64,000 nucleotides of DNA from Halomonas sp. SSL-5 (GTDB taxonomy: Bacteria; Pseudomonadota; Gammaproteobacteria; Pseudomonadales; Halomonadaceae): NCBI RefSeq assembly GCF_030708455.1, contig NZ_JAUYWF010000001.1:186001-250000 (forward strand), written 5' to 3'. Shown in pieces: positions 1-9,910 of the stretch (position 1 is the first letter of the stretch; each line of letters starts with the position of its first letter). A model generated the notes under the pieces. That model was not told the origin of the DNA. It did no database searches and was given only the letters and a program-made list of their open reading frames with translations. The position numbers and the translations under genes were made by a program.

Positions 1-520
1 TATCCACCGGTGGTTCGTCGAAGAGGTCCCCAGTCATGGACGGGGCTTTCCTTGGGGCAGACCTTTGCGGAGGCGCTGTGAACCCATCCCTGGGCGCTAC
101 CGATGCCGTCCCTGGCATAGGACCTCCGCTACGGTCTGCCCCAGGCGCCCCTTCGAGGCTATCGCTGATTGCCTCAGAATCAGGGTCTGTCCCCCATTCC
201 GCCGACTGGAAGGCCTCTGCCGCCTCGACGAGGCGGGCGCGGATGCGGTCGCGCAGCTCCTGGGTGGCGGCGTTGGTGAAGGTCACCACCAGGATCTCCG
301 GCGGCGTCAGCGGCCGCGGGAAGCTGGCCGCGTCCTCCTCGTTCCGGGGGCCGAGCACCAGGCGCAGGTAGAGCAGGGCGATGGTGAAGGTCTTGCCGGT
401 GCCGGCGCTGGCCTCGATAAGCCGGCTGCCGGTGAGCGGCAGCGCCACCGGATCGAGGCGCGGGGTCTCGGCCGCCTGCAGGGTTTCCGCGGTGTTTCGA
501 GCGGATTCGGGCGAGTTCAT
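1..520 (-). CDS. recB: RecB, exodeoxyribonuclease V beta subunit (N-terminal part, runs off the window)
   Basis: The first 173 codons of RecB, the 3'-5' helicase and nuclease subunit of RecBCD, which processes double-strand breaks for RecA-dependent repair. The Walker A motif EASAGTGKT lies at residues 36-44 and helicase motif Ia ([16 protein letters not shown]) at 78-93. The ATG at 520 overlaps the recC stop as ATGA, so translation is probably coupled. The rest of the gene lies beyond base 1. The stretch after about residue 100 is low in recognisable motifs, as in the variable insertion between motifs Ia and II. Identification rests on the helicase motifs and on the neighbouring recC. Confidence 0.93.
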   Translation of the reverse strand, partial: MNSPESARNTAETLQAAETPRLDPVALPLTGSRLIEASAGTGKTFTIALLYLRLVLGPRNEEDAASFPRPLTPPEILVVTFTNAATQELRDRIRARLVEAAEAFQSAEWGTDPDSEAISDSLEGAPGADRSGGPMPGTASVAPRDGFTAPPQRSAPRKAPSMTGDLFDEPPVD

Positions 521-3500
521 GATGCTTTGCCTCCCTGGCCCTTGCCACCGTTCTTCTTGGTTTTCACCGCATCGTGCAGCGGGGCGTAGAGCGCCTCGGT
601 CAGCTCGGTGAAGCGCCGGCCGACGGCCGCTTGGCGCACCAGGCTCTCGAGGTCGCGCCACTGGCGGGCGAGGTAGGGATCGCGGTCGCGCTCGCCGGCG
701 GTGTAGTCGTCGCCCTCGAAGACGCGCGCGGCGGCCTTCCAGGCCTTGAGGTCGGCCTCTTCCGCCTTCTCCTCGCTGCCGAAGACCCGGGCCAGGGCGC
801 TCTGGTCGCCGCCCTTCTCGTGCCAGGCGAAGGCGGTGTCCCGGGCCAGCGGCAGCGGGGCGGTCATGCCGGCGCGCCAGGCGTGAGCGATGGCCTCCAG
901 GTGCTTGCGGGCGTCGGCCGCGTCCAGCGGCGCCAGGGTGCCACCGCCGGCCCGGGAGAGCAGCACCGTGGTCATGGGGCCGAGGGCGAGCTGGCCGGCG
1001 AGATGGGCGACCCAGGGGGCTAGCCAGTGCTTCCAGTTATATTTGCCCTTGTTGACCAGGCTGCTGGTCATCAGCACCAGCCGGCAGCGCTCGCCGGCGT
1101 CGTTCTCGCGCAGGCCGTCCAGCCAGTCCTCGATCTGCAGCGGGCCGTCTGCGGTGGCGAGTTCCAGCGACACGGAGGCCGGCGTCTCCCAGGCGTGGGG
1201 CCAGGCCTCGAGCTTCTCGGCGTAGGCCTCGAAGAGGTCGTCCAGGGGCTCGACGAGGTGCGCGCGCATCAGCTCGGCGAAGCCGCCCATGGCCAGGCGC
1301 CCCTCGCGCTCCAGGCGCGCCAGGGTGTCGTGGACCGCGGGAATGGGCGATGCCCCCTCGTCCACGGCGCGGCGCCCGGCCTCGATCAGCGCCTGCTGAA
1401 GCTGCCAGTGGTCGAGGCCGTCCAGGGCGAAGGGCTCGTGGTCGGGGCTCTCCAGCGCCTCGCGCTCGAGGTAGACGCCGAGCCGAGTGGTGAAGAAGGC
1501 CTTCACCGGGTCCTTGAGGAAGCCGGCGAGACGCGCCAGGGGCAGGGCGCTGTCGAGCGTCATGGGCGGCAGCTCGCCGTCCGTCACATCCGGCGTCGGC
1601 TGGCCGGCGTGCACCGCCCGCCACTCCCGGGCGTAGGTAAACAGCGCCGGATCTTCTGCAAAGCTCTCTACCGCGCCCGACCCCGCGCGGCTTTCTACCG
1701 TGCCCGAAGCCGCACGGAAGTACTTCCGGCTGAACGGCTGCAGCGGGTGCTCGGTGGTCAGGGCGTCGAGCAGGGCCTGACCGGCGTCGTCTTCTTCTGC
1801 GCCTGCCAAGCGCCAGCCGGCGGCCAGGTGGTCGCGGAGCTGGCCGAGCAGCACCGAGGGCGGCCGGGGCTCGTTGTCGTGGATGCTGCGGCCCACCCAG
1901 CTGATCATCAGGCTGTCGCGGGCCGAGAGCAGCGCCTCGAGGAAGAGGTAGCGGTCGTCCTCGCGGCGCGAGCGGTCGCCGGGGCGGTAGTCGTGGCCCA
2001 TCAGGTCGATGTCCAGCGGCCGCTGCACCCGGGGGTACTCGCCGTCGTTCATGCCCAGCAGGCAGACGTGGCGGAAGGGGATGGCGCGCATCGGCATCAG
2101 GGTGGCGACGTTCACCGCGCCGGCCAGGAAGCGCTGGGAGAGATTGGCCTCGTCGAGCTGACCGAGCCAGTGCTCGCGCACCACCGAGAGCGGCAGCGCC
2201 TCGGTGAGCCTGGCGTCCTCGCTGGTCTCCTGCCACTCCTCCAGCAACTCGTCCAGGCGGCTGAGGGTGGTGAGGTCGGCCTCGTCCTCGGCGGCGAAGC
2301 AGGCGGCCATGAGGGCGCGCAGGCGGCGGCACCAGGTCGCCACGTCGGCGGGCTCGGAGAGCCCGCGCCACTGGGCCTCGAGCACGTCGAGCAGGTCCAT
2401 CAATGGGCCGGCCAGGGCCGCCTCCAGGCCGCCGATGTCGCCATAGGGTTCGATGTCGTGCCAGGGGCCGACGGCGCTCTCGTTTTCTGTACTGCGGCCC
2501 ACCGCGTAGCCCAGCATCAGCCGACGCAGGCCGAAGGCCCAGGTGTTGGCGGTGAGCCCGCCGGGCAGGTCGAGCCGGGCGCGTTGCTCGGCGTTAAGTC
2601 CCCAGCGGATGCCGGCGCCCTCGATCCAGCGGCGCAGCACCGGCAGGGCGTCGGCGTCCAGCCCGAAGCGCCCGCGCAGGGCCGGTACCTCCAGGAGGTC
2701 CAGGAGGTCGCTTACCGTGAGCCGCGCCTCCGGCAGGTGCAGCAGCGCCTCCAGCGCCACCAGCAGCGGCTGGCGGTGGCGGCTGGTCTGGTCGGAGAGC
2801 GTGAAGGGGATGTGGCGCGGGTCGTCCGGCGCCAGGCGGCCGAACACCGCCTGCACGGCGGCGGCGTAGGTGTCGATGTCCGGCACCATCACCAGCACGT
2901 CCCGCGGGCGCAGCGTGGGGTCGGCGTCGAAGGCGGCGAGCAGCTGATCGTGGAGGATCTCCACCTCGCGCAGGGCGCTGTGGGCGACGTGGAAGCGCAG
3001 GCTGCGATCGCGCCCCGGGTCGACGGCCGGCCAGGTGTCGCGGGTCTCCTGGGGCGGGCGCAGCTCGAGGATGTCGTCCTGCAGCTGCTGGAGCAGCCCT
3101 GGCGCCTCGACCTCGGCGGGGGAGTCGAACAGATCGATGCGCAGCGCCTCGGCGTCGAACAGCGCCCGGTAGGCGTCCTGGTCGTCGAACTCGTCGAGCA
3201 GGCGCAGGTAGTCGCGGCCCTGCTTGCCCCAGGCGGCGAGCAGTGGCTGGGCGTGGAGGTGCAGTTCGGTGTCGTCGAGCTCCAGCGGCATGCCGGGGCG
3301 GTGGCGCTGGCGCCGGCGGGCGGCCCGCAGCAGGTCCTTGTGCTCGATGATGTCCGCCCAGTAGTGGCGGCAGGGGTTGTGCACGCAGAGCAGCACCTGG
3401 GTGACCCTCGAGACCGCGGCCAGGGCCTCCAGGGTCTGGCGGGGCAGCGAGGAGATGCCGAACACCACCACCCGGCGCGGCAAGCCATTGGGTCTCGTCT

Positions 3501-4191
3501 CGGGGGTGAGCTCGCGGCACGCCTCGAGGAAGCGGGTGTGCACCCAGGCGCGGCTGGTGGCGAGGCCTTCGTCGCCGATGTCGTCGCGGAGCCGCCGCCA
3601 CAGGGCCGGCTGCCAGCGCTGGTCCTCGGCGAGCGGGCGCGCCTGGCCGCGGGCGTCGATCAGTTCGTCGCGGCCCTCGGCCCAGGCGGCGAGCCAGTCG
3701 GCGCGATAGACCTGGTACTGGTCGAAGAGGTCGGCGAGGCGCTCGGCGAGCTGGTGGCGCTTGCGGAGGTCCTCGTCGTCTGCCAGGAAGCGTGCCAGGG
3801 GAGCGAAGGTGGCGTCGTCCGTGAGCTCGGGCAGCAGGCGCATCAGCCGCCAGACCAGCCGCGGCTTGTCGAGCGGGGAGGCCGGGGGCACGGCGTCGGG
3901 GCCGTCCTGCTGGGTCAGCACCGCGCGATAGGCCTGCCACAGGTAGCGCGCCGGCAGGGTGACGTCCATGGCCGCGGCGATGCCGGCGCCCACGGGCGGG
4001 TCGGCGGCCAGCGCCAGCTTCAGCCACTGGCTGATGCCGTTGCTCTGCACCAGGATCACCTCATCCTCCAGCGGCCCCAGCGGGTGCTGGCGCAGCCACT
4101 CCACCGCCAGGTCGCGCAGCGCCTCCAGGCGGTTGCCGTGGATCACCATGAAGCCGGGTTCGAGTTCGGGGCCCTGTAGAGCGAGTGGCAT
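517..4191 (-). CDS. recC: RecC, exodeoxyribonuclease V gamma subunit
   Basis: A 1224-residue RecC, the Chi-recognition and scaffold subunit of RecBCD. The N-terminal signature [17 protein letters not shown] (about 46-62) is typical of the family, and the protein is somewhat longer than E. coli RecC (about 1120 residues). The start at 4191 has AAGGA about 8 bases upstream. The gene ends in a 4-base ATGA overlap with recB. Residues 826-843 hold a perfectly in-frame duplication of nine residues, RAASGTVES followed by RAGSGAVES, in a charged linker-like stretch. A long open frame on the opposite strand is a high-G+C shadow. Confidence 0.95.
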   Translation of the reverse strand: MPLALQGPELEPGFMVIHGNRLEALRDLAVEWLRQHPLGPLEDEVILVQSNGISQWLKLALAADPPVGAGIAAAMDVTLPARYLWQAYRAVLTQQDGPDAVPPASPLDKPRLVWRLMRLLPELTDDATFAPLARFLADDEDLRKRHQLAERLADLFDQYQVYRADWLAAWAEGRDELIDARGQARPLAEDQRWQPALWRRLRDDIGDEGLATSRAWVHTRFLEACRELTPETRPNGLPRRVVVFGISSLPRQTLEALAAVSRVTQVLLCVHNPCRHYWADIIEHKDLLRAARRRQRHRPGMPLELDDTELHLHAQPLLAAWGKQGRDYLRLLDEFDDQDAYRALFDAEALRIDLFDSPAEVEAPGLLQQLQDDILELRPPQETRDTWPAVDPGRDRSLRFHVAHSALREVEILHDQLLAAFDADPTLRPRDVLVMVPDIDTYAAAVQAVFGRLAPDDPRHIPFTLSDQTSRHRQPLLVALEALLHLPEARLTVSDLLDLLEVPALRGRFGLDADALPVLRRWIEGAGIRWGLNAEQRARLDLPGGLTANTWAFGLRRLMLGYAVGRSTENESAVGPWHDIEPYGDIGGLEAALAGPLMDLLDVLEAQWRGLSEPADVATWCRRLRALMAACFAAEDEADLTTLSRLDELLEEWQETSEDARLTEALPLSVVREHWLGQLDEANLSQRFLAGAVNVATLMPMRAIPFRHVCLLGMNDGEYPRVQRPLDIDLMGHDYRPGDRSRREDDRYLFLEALLSARDSLMISWVGRSIHDNEPRPPSVLLGQLRDHLAAGWRLAGAEEDDAGQALLDALTTEHPLQPFSRKYFRAASGTVESRAGSGAVESFAEDPALFTYAREWRAVHAGQPTPDVTDGELPPMTLDSALPLARLAGFLKDPVKAFFTTRLGVYLEREALESPDHEPFALDGLDHWQLQQALIEAGRRAVDEGASPIPAVHDTLARLEREGRLAMGGFAELMRAHLVEPLDDLFEAYAEKLEAWPHAWETPASVSLELATADGPLQIEDWLDGLRENDAGERCRLVLMTSSLVNKGKYNWKHWLAPWVAHLAGQLALGPMTTVLLSRAGGGTLAPLDAADARKHLEAIAHAWRAGMTAPLPLARDTAFAWHEKGGDQSALARVFGSEEKAEEADLKAWKAAARVFEGDDYTAGERDRDPYLARQWRDLESLVRQAAVGRRFTELTEALYAPLHDAVKTKKNGGKGQGGKAS

Positions 4192-4332
4192 GGCGCGGTT
4201 CCTTCGCTGGGTGCCGGAGCGGTTTCCACAATGGTGCCATATTCGCGAGGCGCGGGTTGCCCTGTGTTCTTGTCACTTTCCCGGGGGCCTGCTTGACTGG
4301 CCCTTGCGCCCGCCGACGAAGGGAATCCCGAC

Positions 4333-5649
4333 ATGAACCAACCGCTGACTCGCCACCATCGCGCCCGCCAGGTCCTCGACGAGATCCGTGCGACCAATGC
4401 CCCGCTCACCGACCAGGACCGGGCCGCGAAGTACGCCAAGCTCGCCGAGTCGCCCTATCGCTTCTTCCGCGGTACCAACCATCTCTACTGGCGGGACGTC
4501 TGGCACGACTGGCGCTTCGCGCTGTTCGGCGGCCTGCCGGAGACCCAGACCTGGTTGCAGGGCGACGCCCATGCCTACAACTTCGGCGCCTACGGCCACC
4601 ACGACGACGCCGTGCGCTACGGCATGGACGACTTCGACGACGCCATGATCGGCGACTATCAGTACGACCTGTGGCGTCTGGCCATCAGCCTGGTGCTGGA
4701 TGCCCGCGAGAATACGGGCCTGTCCGGCAAGGCCATTCGCAAGGCGCTCAAGGCGCTGGTCACCAGCTACCACGACGAGCTGGCTGGCCACGTTGAGGGC
4801 GAGGTGCCCGGCGCGGTGACCCTGGCCACCGCCCGGGGGCCGCTCGGGCCCTTCATGAAGAAGGTGGGCAGGAAGAAAAGCCGGGCGAAGATGCTCGAGA
4901 AGTGGACCGTGCTGAGCGACGACGGGCGGCACTTCGCCGAGCGCCCCGAGAAGCTGGCGACCCTGCCGGCGCACCTGGCCAGCCAGCTGCGCAAGGCTGT
5001 CGAGCAGGAGTACCGCCAGACCCTGGTCGCTGCCAGAAGTGAGGCCGAGGAGGGGCACTTCCGCGTCAAGGACATGGCCCGGCGCCTCGATGCCGGCACC
5101 GGCTCGCTGGGCCTCGAGCGCTTCTATGTGCTGATCGAGGGCGGGCAGGACCACGAGCACGACGACGTCATCCTCGACATCAAGCAGCAGACCCCGCCAG
5201 AGGGCTGGCGGCTGATGGACGGCGTCGAGAAGCGTGCCTGGCGCCGGGCCTTTCCCCACGAGGGGTTGCGCCATGCGGCCGCCTTCACCGCCATCGCCGA
5301 GCACCCCGACCCCTACCTGGGCTGGCTGCACCTGGGTGACACGGTGTTCTCGGTGCGCGAGCGCTCGCCCTACAAGGAGGACTTCCCGACCCACAAGCTC
5401 GACGGCGCCAAGCCCTACCGCCAGCTGGTCAAGCAGTGGGGCCGCATCCTGGCCCGCGAACACCTGCGCGGCGCCCATGCCCTGAGCCCCGACGATCCCG
5501 GCTGTTTCGCGCGTGCCGTCGGTGCCTGCGTCGAGGGCCGGCTCGAGCGCTGCGTGGACATGGTGACCACCCTGGCGGTCAGCTATGCCGACTGCGTGCG
5601 CCACGACTATCGCACCTTCCTGACATGGCAGGACGATACCCCTTCATGA
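4333..5649 (+). CDS. DUF2252 family protein (kinase-like fold, function unknown)
   Basis: A 438-residue cytoplasmic protein of the DUF2252 family. Family signatures seen: FRGTNH (45-50), GDAHAYNFG (77-85), DDFDD (99-103) and YDLWRLA (111-117). The GDxHxxN and DxD-type residues resemble the catalytic and metal-binding residues of aminoglycoside-phosphotransferase-like kinases, so small-molecule or protein phosphorylation is possible, but no substrate is known. The ATG follows AAGGGA at about 9 bases. It stands alone: recC is divergent and the next gene starts 112 bases downstream. Length is normal for the family. Confidence 0.85.
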   Translation: MNQPLTRHHRARQVLDEIRATNAPLTDQDRAAKYAKLAESPYRFFRGTNHLYWRDVWHDWRFALFGGLPETQTWLQGDAHAYNFGAYGHHDDAVRYGMDDFDDAMIGDYQYDLWRLAISLVLDARENTGLSGKAIRKALKALVTSYHDELAGHVEGEVPGAVTLATARGPLGPFMKKVGRKKSRAKMLEKWTVLSDDGRHFAERPEKLATLPAHLASQLRKAVEQEYRQTLVAARSEAEEGHFRVKDMARRLDAGTGSLGLERFYVLIEGGQDHEHDDVILDIKQQTPPEGWRLMDGVEKRAWRRAFPHEGLRHAAAFTAIAEHPDPYLGWLHLGDTVFSVRERSPYKEDFPTHKLDGAKPYRQLVKQWGRILAREHLRGAHALSPDDPGCFARAVGACVEGRLERCVDMVTTLAVSYADCVRHDYRTFLTWQDDTPS

Positions 5650-5760
5650 GCGCCTGGCGGCTGGCGACGCCTGCCGTGGCCGTGGCGCCGTGGACTATGC
5701 TGGAAAGAGGGCCGGCGTATGGCGCCGGTCGAACCCAGACGTCTCGAAAGGAGGCATCTC

Positions 5761-6225
5761 ATGACAGGCTTCACGTCTCTCTTCACTCCCCTCGCCAAGG
5801 CAGTCTCGCACCCATTGGCCGTTGCGCTGCTGCTCGCCGCGGCGCCCGCCCTGGCCAATGAGGGCCATGACCTCACCTTCAGCGGCGATGGCACCTTCAT
5901 CGGACCGCACGGCGGCCAGGCCATCCGGGTGGCGCTCTACGACGTGGCGGCCGGCGAGGTCGTGGCCACCGAACAGGGCGCCGTGGCAGCGGAGGAGGGG
6001 CCGGCCTTCTCCTTCACCTTCCCCAGCGCGCTGGAGGAGGGCCGGCTCTACGACGTCCACTACTGGATCGATTCCAACTTCGGCGGCGGCAGCGAGGGCA
6101 GCTGCGACCCGGTGAATGTCGACCACCAGTGGCGCGTTGCCCTCACGAACGTCAGCGAGTCGGTCAGTCTCGAGGTGGCCCACGCCCCCGCCCAGCAGGC
6201 GCCCGTCTGCACCAGCTTCGAGTAG
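5761..6225 (+). CDS. Exported protein of unknown function
   Basis: A 154-residue protein with a clear Sec signal peptide: a hydrophobic core at about 19-30 and a likely cleavage after ALA at residue 32. The mature part is acidic, rich in short beta-prone stretches, and has two cysteines (GSCDP and PVCTS) that could form one disulfide. I do not recognise the family. The start at 5761 was chosen over an upstream in-frame start (5719) because AAAGGAGG lies just before it and because it gives a proper signal peptide. Probably periplasmic. The next gene, a flavin reductase, follows after 85 bases and may be independent. Confidence 0.75.
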   Translation: MTGFTSLFTPLAKAVSHPLAVALLLAAAPALANEGHDLTFSGDGTFIGPHGGQAIRVALYDVAAGEVVATEQGAVAAEEGPAFSFTFPSALEEGRLYDVHYWIDSNFGGGSEGSCDPVNVDHQWRVALTNVSESVSLEVAHAPAQQAPVCTSFE

Positions 6226-6310
6226 AGTAGTCCGCGCCGTCGCTCCCTTGGACAACCGAGCCCCGAGGGGGCGACACTCTCGGGCCCGACCCCTGACGCG
6301 AGACCACACC

Positions 6311-6955
6311 ATGAGCGACTACCTGCTGGAGGAACACGCCCTGAGCCCGGGCAAGATCTACCGCCTGCTGTCGGGCAGCATCTGCCCGCGCCCCATCGCC
6401 TGGGTCTCGACCCTGGACGCTGCGGGCAACGCCAACCTGGCGCCCTTCTCGTTCTTCAACGTGGTCAGCGTCAACCCGCCAGTGCTGGGCTTCTCGCCGC
6501 TGCTCGACGGTGATGCCAATCCCAAGGACACCATCCGCAACCTCGACGCGGTGGGCGAGTGCGTGGTGCATATCAGCGGCGAGGGGCTGGTGCAGGAGAT
6601 GAATGCCACCAGCGCGGGGCTCGAGCACGGCGACGACGAGTTTGTCCACGCCGGTCTGGAGAAGGTCGCCATGCCGGGCGTCTCGGTGCCGCGGGTGGCC
6701 GGCGCCCCGGTGGCCTTCGGCTGTCGGCTGCGCGAGATCATCCGCTTCGGCGATCAGCCGCTGGCCGGCAACCTGGTGCTCGCCGAGGTGGTCTCGATCC
6801 ACATCGACGACGCCCTCTGGGATGGGCGCCACGTCAGCGCCGAGGGGCTCAGGCCCATCGGGCGCATGGCCGGCAATGATTATGCCCGCTGCAGCGACCT
6901 CTTCGAGGTGGAACGCCCCGCCTCGGGGAGCTCCCTCGGCCGGGGCGAGCGGTGA
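6311..6955 (+). CDS. Flavin reductase-like domain protein
   Basis: A 214-residue member of the flavin reductase (split-barrel, FMN-binding) family. The typical signature PRPIAWVST (26-34) followed by NLAPFSFFN (42-50) contacts the flavin in this family. Such proteins are either NAD(P)H:flavin oxidoreductases feeding a partner monooxygenase or FMN-binding proteins of unknown role; no monooxygenase is adjacent. The ATG at 6311 was preferred to upstream in-frame codons because the family signature begins about 20 residues later. A perfect 10-bp hairpin lies just past the stop, before the convergent mat operon. Confidence 0.85.
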   Translation: MSDYLLEEHALSPGKIYRLLSGSICPRPIAWVSTLDAAGNANLAPFSFFNVVSVNPPVLGFSPLLDGDANPKDTIRNLDAVGECVVHISGEGLVQEMNATSAGLEHGDDEFVHAGLEKVAMPGVSVPRVAGAPVAFGCRLREIIRFGDQPLAGNLVLAEVVSIHIDDALWDGRHVSAEGLRPIGRMAGNDYARCSDLFEVERPASGSSLGRGER

Positions 6956-6967
6956 GACTGACGCTGT

Positions 6968-6995
6968 CCGCGCCGGCCCGAGGTCGCCGGCGCGG
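6968..6995. terminator. Hairpin between convergent genes
   Basis: CCGCGCCGGC (6968-6977) pairs perfectly with GCCGGCGCGG (6986-6995) over an 8-base loop. No U tract follows on either strand, so it may be a transcript-end stabiliser rather than a classical intrinsic terminator. Confidence 0.5.
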
Positions 6996-7027
6996 CCTAC
7001 GCGTCAACCCGCAATGAACGGGAAGGC

Positions 7028-8545
7028 TCAGCGGTAGGTGGCGTCGAAGCGCTTGCGTAGCTCGTTCTTCTGCACCTTGCCCATGGTGTTGCGGGGCAGG
7101 CCGTCGACGAAGACGACCCGCTTGGGCTGCTTGTACCTGGCCAGGCGGCCCTGCAGGTGCGCGAGCACCTCGCCCTCGGTGAGCTCGGCGCCGGCCTCGG
7201 GCACCACCACGGCGGTGACCCCCTCGCCGAGGTCGGGGTGGGGCAGGCCGATCACCGCCGACTCCACCACGCCCTCGAGCTCGTCGATCACCTGCTCCAC
7301 CTCCTTGGGGTAGACATTGAAGCCGCCGGAGATCACCAGGTCCTTGTCGCGGCCGACGATCTGCACATAGCCGTGCTCGTCCACCAGGGCCAGGTCGCCG
7401 GTGATGAAGAAGCCGTCCTCGAGCAGCTCCTCGCGGGTCTTCTCGGGCATGCGCCAGTAGCCGATGAAGACGTTGGGGCCGCGCACCTGGAGCATGCCGA
7501 TCTCGCCGGCTGGCACCTCCTCGCCGCTCTCGCGGTCGGTGATGCGGATCTCCACCCCGGGCAGCGGCTTGCCCACGGTGCCGGCCCGGCGCGCCCCGTC
7601 GTAGGGGTTGGAGAGGTTCATGTTGGTCTCGGTCATGCCGTAGCGCTCGAGGATGGCGTGACCGGTCTTCTCCTCGAAGGCCTGGTGGGTCTCGGCGGTG
7701 AGCGGCGCCGAACCGGAGACGAACAGGCGCATGCTGGCGGTGACCTCGGGGGTGAGGCGGTCGTCGGCCACCAGGCGGGTATAAAAGGTGGGAACGCCCA
7801 TCAGCACCGTGCCGCGGGGCATCTCCTCGAAGATGACCTCGGCGTCGAACTTCGGCAGGAAGAGCATGCTGGCGCCGGCCATCAGGGTGACGTTGCATGC
7901 CACGAAGAGGCCGTGGGTGTGGAAGATCGGCAGGGCGTGGATCAGCCGGTCGTTCTCGCTGAAGTGCCATGCCTCCCTCAGGGTGGCGGCGTTGGAGCCC
8001 AGGTTGCGGTGGGTGAGCATGGCGCCCTTGGAGCGTCCGGTGGTGCCCGAGGTGTAGAGGATGGCGGCCAGGTCGTTCTCCTCGCGGGGCTCCACCGCCT
8101 CGCGTGGGGTGGCCGCGGCGGCCGTTTCCATCAGGCTGCCGTCGGCCGCGGTGCCCAGGGTCTGTACCGCGGGACAACCGGTCTCGGCGGCGATGTTCCG
8201 TGCCTCCTCCACCGCGGCGGGGCGACAGACGAACAGCGCCGGCTCGGCATCGCCCAGGAAATAGCGGATCTCGTCGCCGGTATAACCGGTGTTGAGTGGC
8301 AGGTAGACGGCGCCGACACGCAGGGTGGCCAGGTAGAGCAGGATCGCCTCGGGGCTCTTGTCGACCTGCACCGCCACCCGGTCGCCCGGTGCCACGCCCA
8401 GCTCGGCCAGGGCGCCGGCCAGGCTTGCACTCGCGATCAGGGCGTCGGCATGGGAGTAGCGGCGCCCCTCGCGGGTGGTGATGAAGTCGGCATCGCCGCG
8501 TTCGTGCATGCGGCGGGCGAAGGTCTCGAACAGGTTGTGGCTCAT
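7028..8545 (-). CDS. matB: Malonyl-CoA synthetase (malonate--CoA ligase) MatB
   Basis: A 505-residue acyl-adenylating enzyme (ANL family). It carries the AMP-binding motif YTSGTTGRSKG (164-174), RYGMTETN in the middle of the protein, and the C-terminal GKVQKNELRK with the catalytic Lys. The assignment to malonate rests on the neighbours: malonyl-CoA decarboxylase directly upstream with an ATGA overlap, and a TRAP transporter and GntR regulator in the same island. MatB converts malonate, ATP and CoA to malonyl-CoA in the cytoplasm. It is the last gene of the matPQMAB operon. Confidence 0.92.
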   Translation of the reverse strand: MSHNLFETFARRMHERGDADFITTREGRRYSHADALIASASLAGALAELGVAPGDRVAVQVDKSPEAILLYLATLRVGAVYLPLNTGYTGDEIRYFLGDAEPALFVCRPAAVEEARNIAAETGCPAVQTLGTAADGSLMETAAAATPREAVEPREENDLAAILYTSGTTGRSKGAMLTHRNLGSNAATLREAWHFSENDRLIHALPIFHTHGLFVACNVTLMAGASMLFLPKFDAEVIFEEMPRGTVLMGVPTFYTRLVADDRLTPEVTASMRLFVSGSAPLTAETHQAFEEKTGHAILERYGMTETNMNLSNPYDGARRAGTVGKPLPGVEIRITDRESGEEVPAGEIGMLQVRGPNVFIGYWRMPEKTREELLEDGFFITGDLALVDEHGYVQIVGRDKDLVISGGFNVYPKEVEQVIDELEGVVESAVIGLPHPDLGEGVTAVVVPEAGAELTEGEVLAHLQGRLARYKQPKRVVFVDGLPRNTMGKVQKNELRKRFDATYR

Positions 8546-9897
8546 TTGCTTGTCTCTCCCTTGGCCTGCTTCCTGGCCTTGCGCACGAGGTCCTTGACCT
8601 CGCTCGAACAGGCCACGGTTCCATGGGCCGTGTAGTTCTCGTGGTTACGCTCGATATCGTTGAGCACGTAGAGGTAGTTGACCATCAGGCCGGCGCCCTG
8701 CTCGAGCCCCTTGGTCGAGACGTCGCCGAGCCAGTTGATGCGGTGCAGCTCGGCGCCGTTGCCCAGGTGGAAGCGGGCCACCGGGTTGAGCGGCAGGCCG
8801 CGGGTGTTCTTCTCCTCGGCGAGGTAGCGCGCCGCCAGCGGGCGCAGCCGGGCCTTGAGCCCCTCGGCGCGCTCGGCATCGGCGTGCCAGTCGGGCGCCG
8901 CCAGCGACGCCAGTGCCTCGCGGGTGGTCGTCGGCAGGCTCTCGTCGTCGCGCCGCTCGACCAGCCACTGGGCGAAGCCCGGTACCGGCGAGAGGGTCAC
9001 GAAATGCTTGAGCTGGGGCAGCTCCTGCTTGAGCTCCTGCACCACCTGCTTGATCAGGAAGTTGCCGAAGGAGATGCCGCGCAGCCCGGTCTGGCAGTTG
9101 CTGATGCCGAAGAAGGCGGCAGTGTCGGCCTCCTCGGGCTCCTCCACGCCGCTCTCCTCGCCGGCCAGGATCGGCTGGATGCGCGCCGGCAGCCCCTTGC
9201 ACAGCGCCACCTCCACGAAGATCAGCGGCTCGTCGCCGATCGCCGGGTGGAAGAAGGCGAAGCAGCGTCGGTCGCGGGCGTCCAGGCGGCGGCGCAGGTC
9301 GTCCCAGTCGCGGATCTCGTGCACCGCCTCGTAGCGGATGATCTTCTCGAGGATCGAGGCCGGGGTGTTCCAGTCCATGCGCTTGAGCATCAGGAAGCCG
9401 CGGTTGAACCAGGAGCCGAACAGGTGGGCGAAGTCGGCGTCGATGGCGGTGAGCTCGGGGTGCTCGCGCAGCAGGCCGAGCAGGTCCTGGCGCATGCGTA
9501 CCAGCGAGTAGGTGCCGTCGCGGGCCAGGTTGAGACGCCGGAAGAGCTCCTGGCGGCGCGGCTCGCAGGCCTCGAACAGCGCCTCCAGGGCGGCATTGTC
9601 GCGGCTCTCGCGGTAGGCCGCGTAGGCGGCATCGATCGTCGCCGGCTCGGCGGCGAACTCCTCGCCCAGGCGCACGAAGAAGGCCAGGCGCTGCTCCTCG
9701 GCGAGGCATTCGTACATGTCCAGCGCACGGCTGGCCAGGGCGATGCTCGAGGCTTCACCGTCGCTCGCCAGCAGGGCGTGGCAGGCGGCTACCAGGTCCT
9801 CGTGGTCCGGCGACGCGTCACCCCCGCGCCGACGCCGCAGCAGGGCCTCGCGCTGGGTGATGTTGTTGAACAGCTCCTGCAGGAAGGTCATGTTCAT
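8542..9897 (-). CDS. matA: Malonyl-CoA decarboxylase MatA
   Basis: A 451-residue malonyl-CoA decarboxylase, which converts malonyl-CoA to acetyl-CoA and CO2. Family signatures seen: FFHPAIGDEPLIFVEVAL, then SNCQTGLRGISFGNFLIKQ, and RFHLGNGAELHRINW with the conserved His near the C-terminus. Its stop overlaps the matB start as ATGA. The preceding gene, matM, ends only 13 bases upstream, so the two are co-transcribed. MatA and MatB together turn imported malonate into acetyl-CoA for central metabolism. Confidence 0.94.
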   Translation of the reverse strand: MNMTFLQELFNNITQREALLRRRRGGDASPDHEDLVAACHALLASDGEASSIALASRALDMYECLAEEQRLAFFVRLGEEFAAEPATIDAAYAAYRESRDNAALEALFEACEPRRQELFRRLNLARDGTYSLVRMRQDLLGLLREHPELTAIDADFAHLFGSWFNRGFLMLKRMDWNTPASILEKIIRYEAVHEIRDWDDLRRRLDARDRRCFAFFHPAIGDEPLIFVEVALCKGLPARIQPILAGEESGVEEPEEADTAAFFGISNCQTGLRGISFGNFLIKQVVQELKQELPQLKHFVTLSPVPGFAQWLVERRDDESLPTTTREALASLAAPDWHADAERAEGLKARLRPLAARYLAEEKNTRGLPLNPVARFHLGNGAELHRINWLGDVSTKGLEQGAGLMVNYLYVLNDIERNHENYTAHGTVACSSEVKDLVRKARKQAKGETSK

Positions 9898-9910
9898 GGC
9901 GTCGACTCCA

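Noticed and set aside
1027..4179. A 1050-codon open frame on the plus strand opposite recC
   Set aside because: A high-G+C antisense shadow: the real frame carries RecC motifs and ribosome-binding sites, while this one has none.
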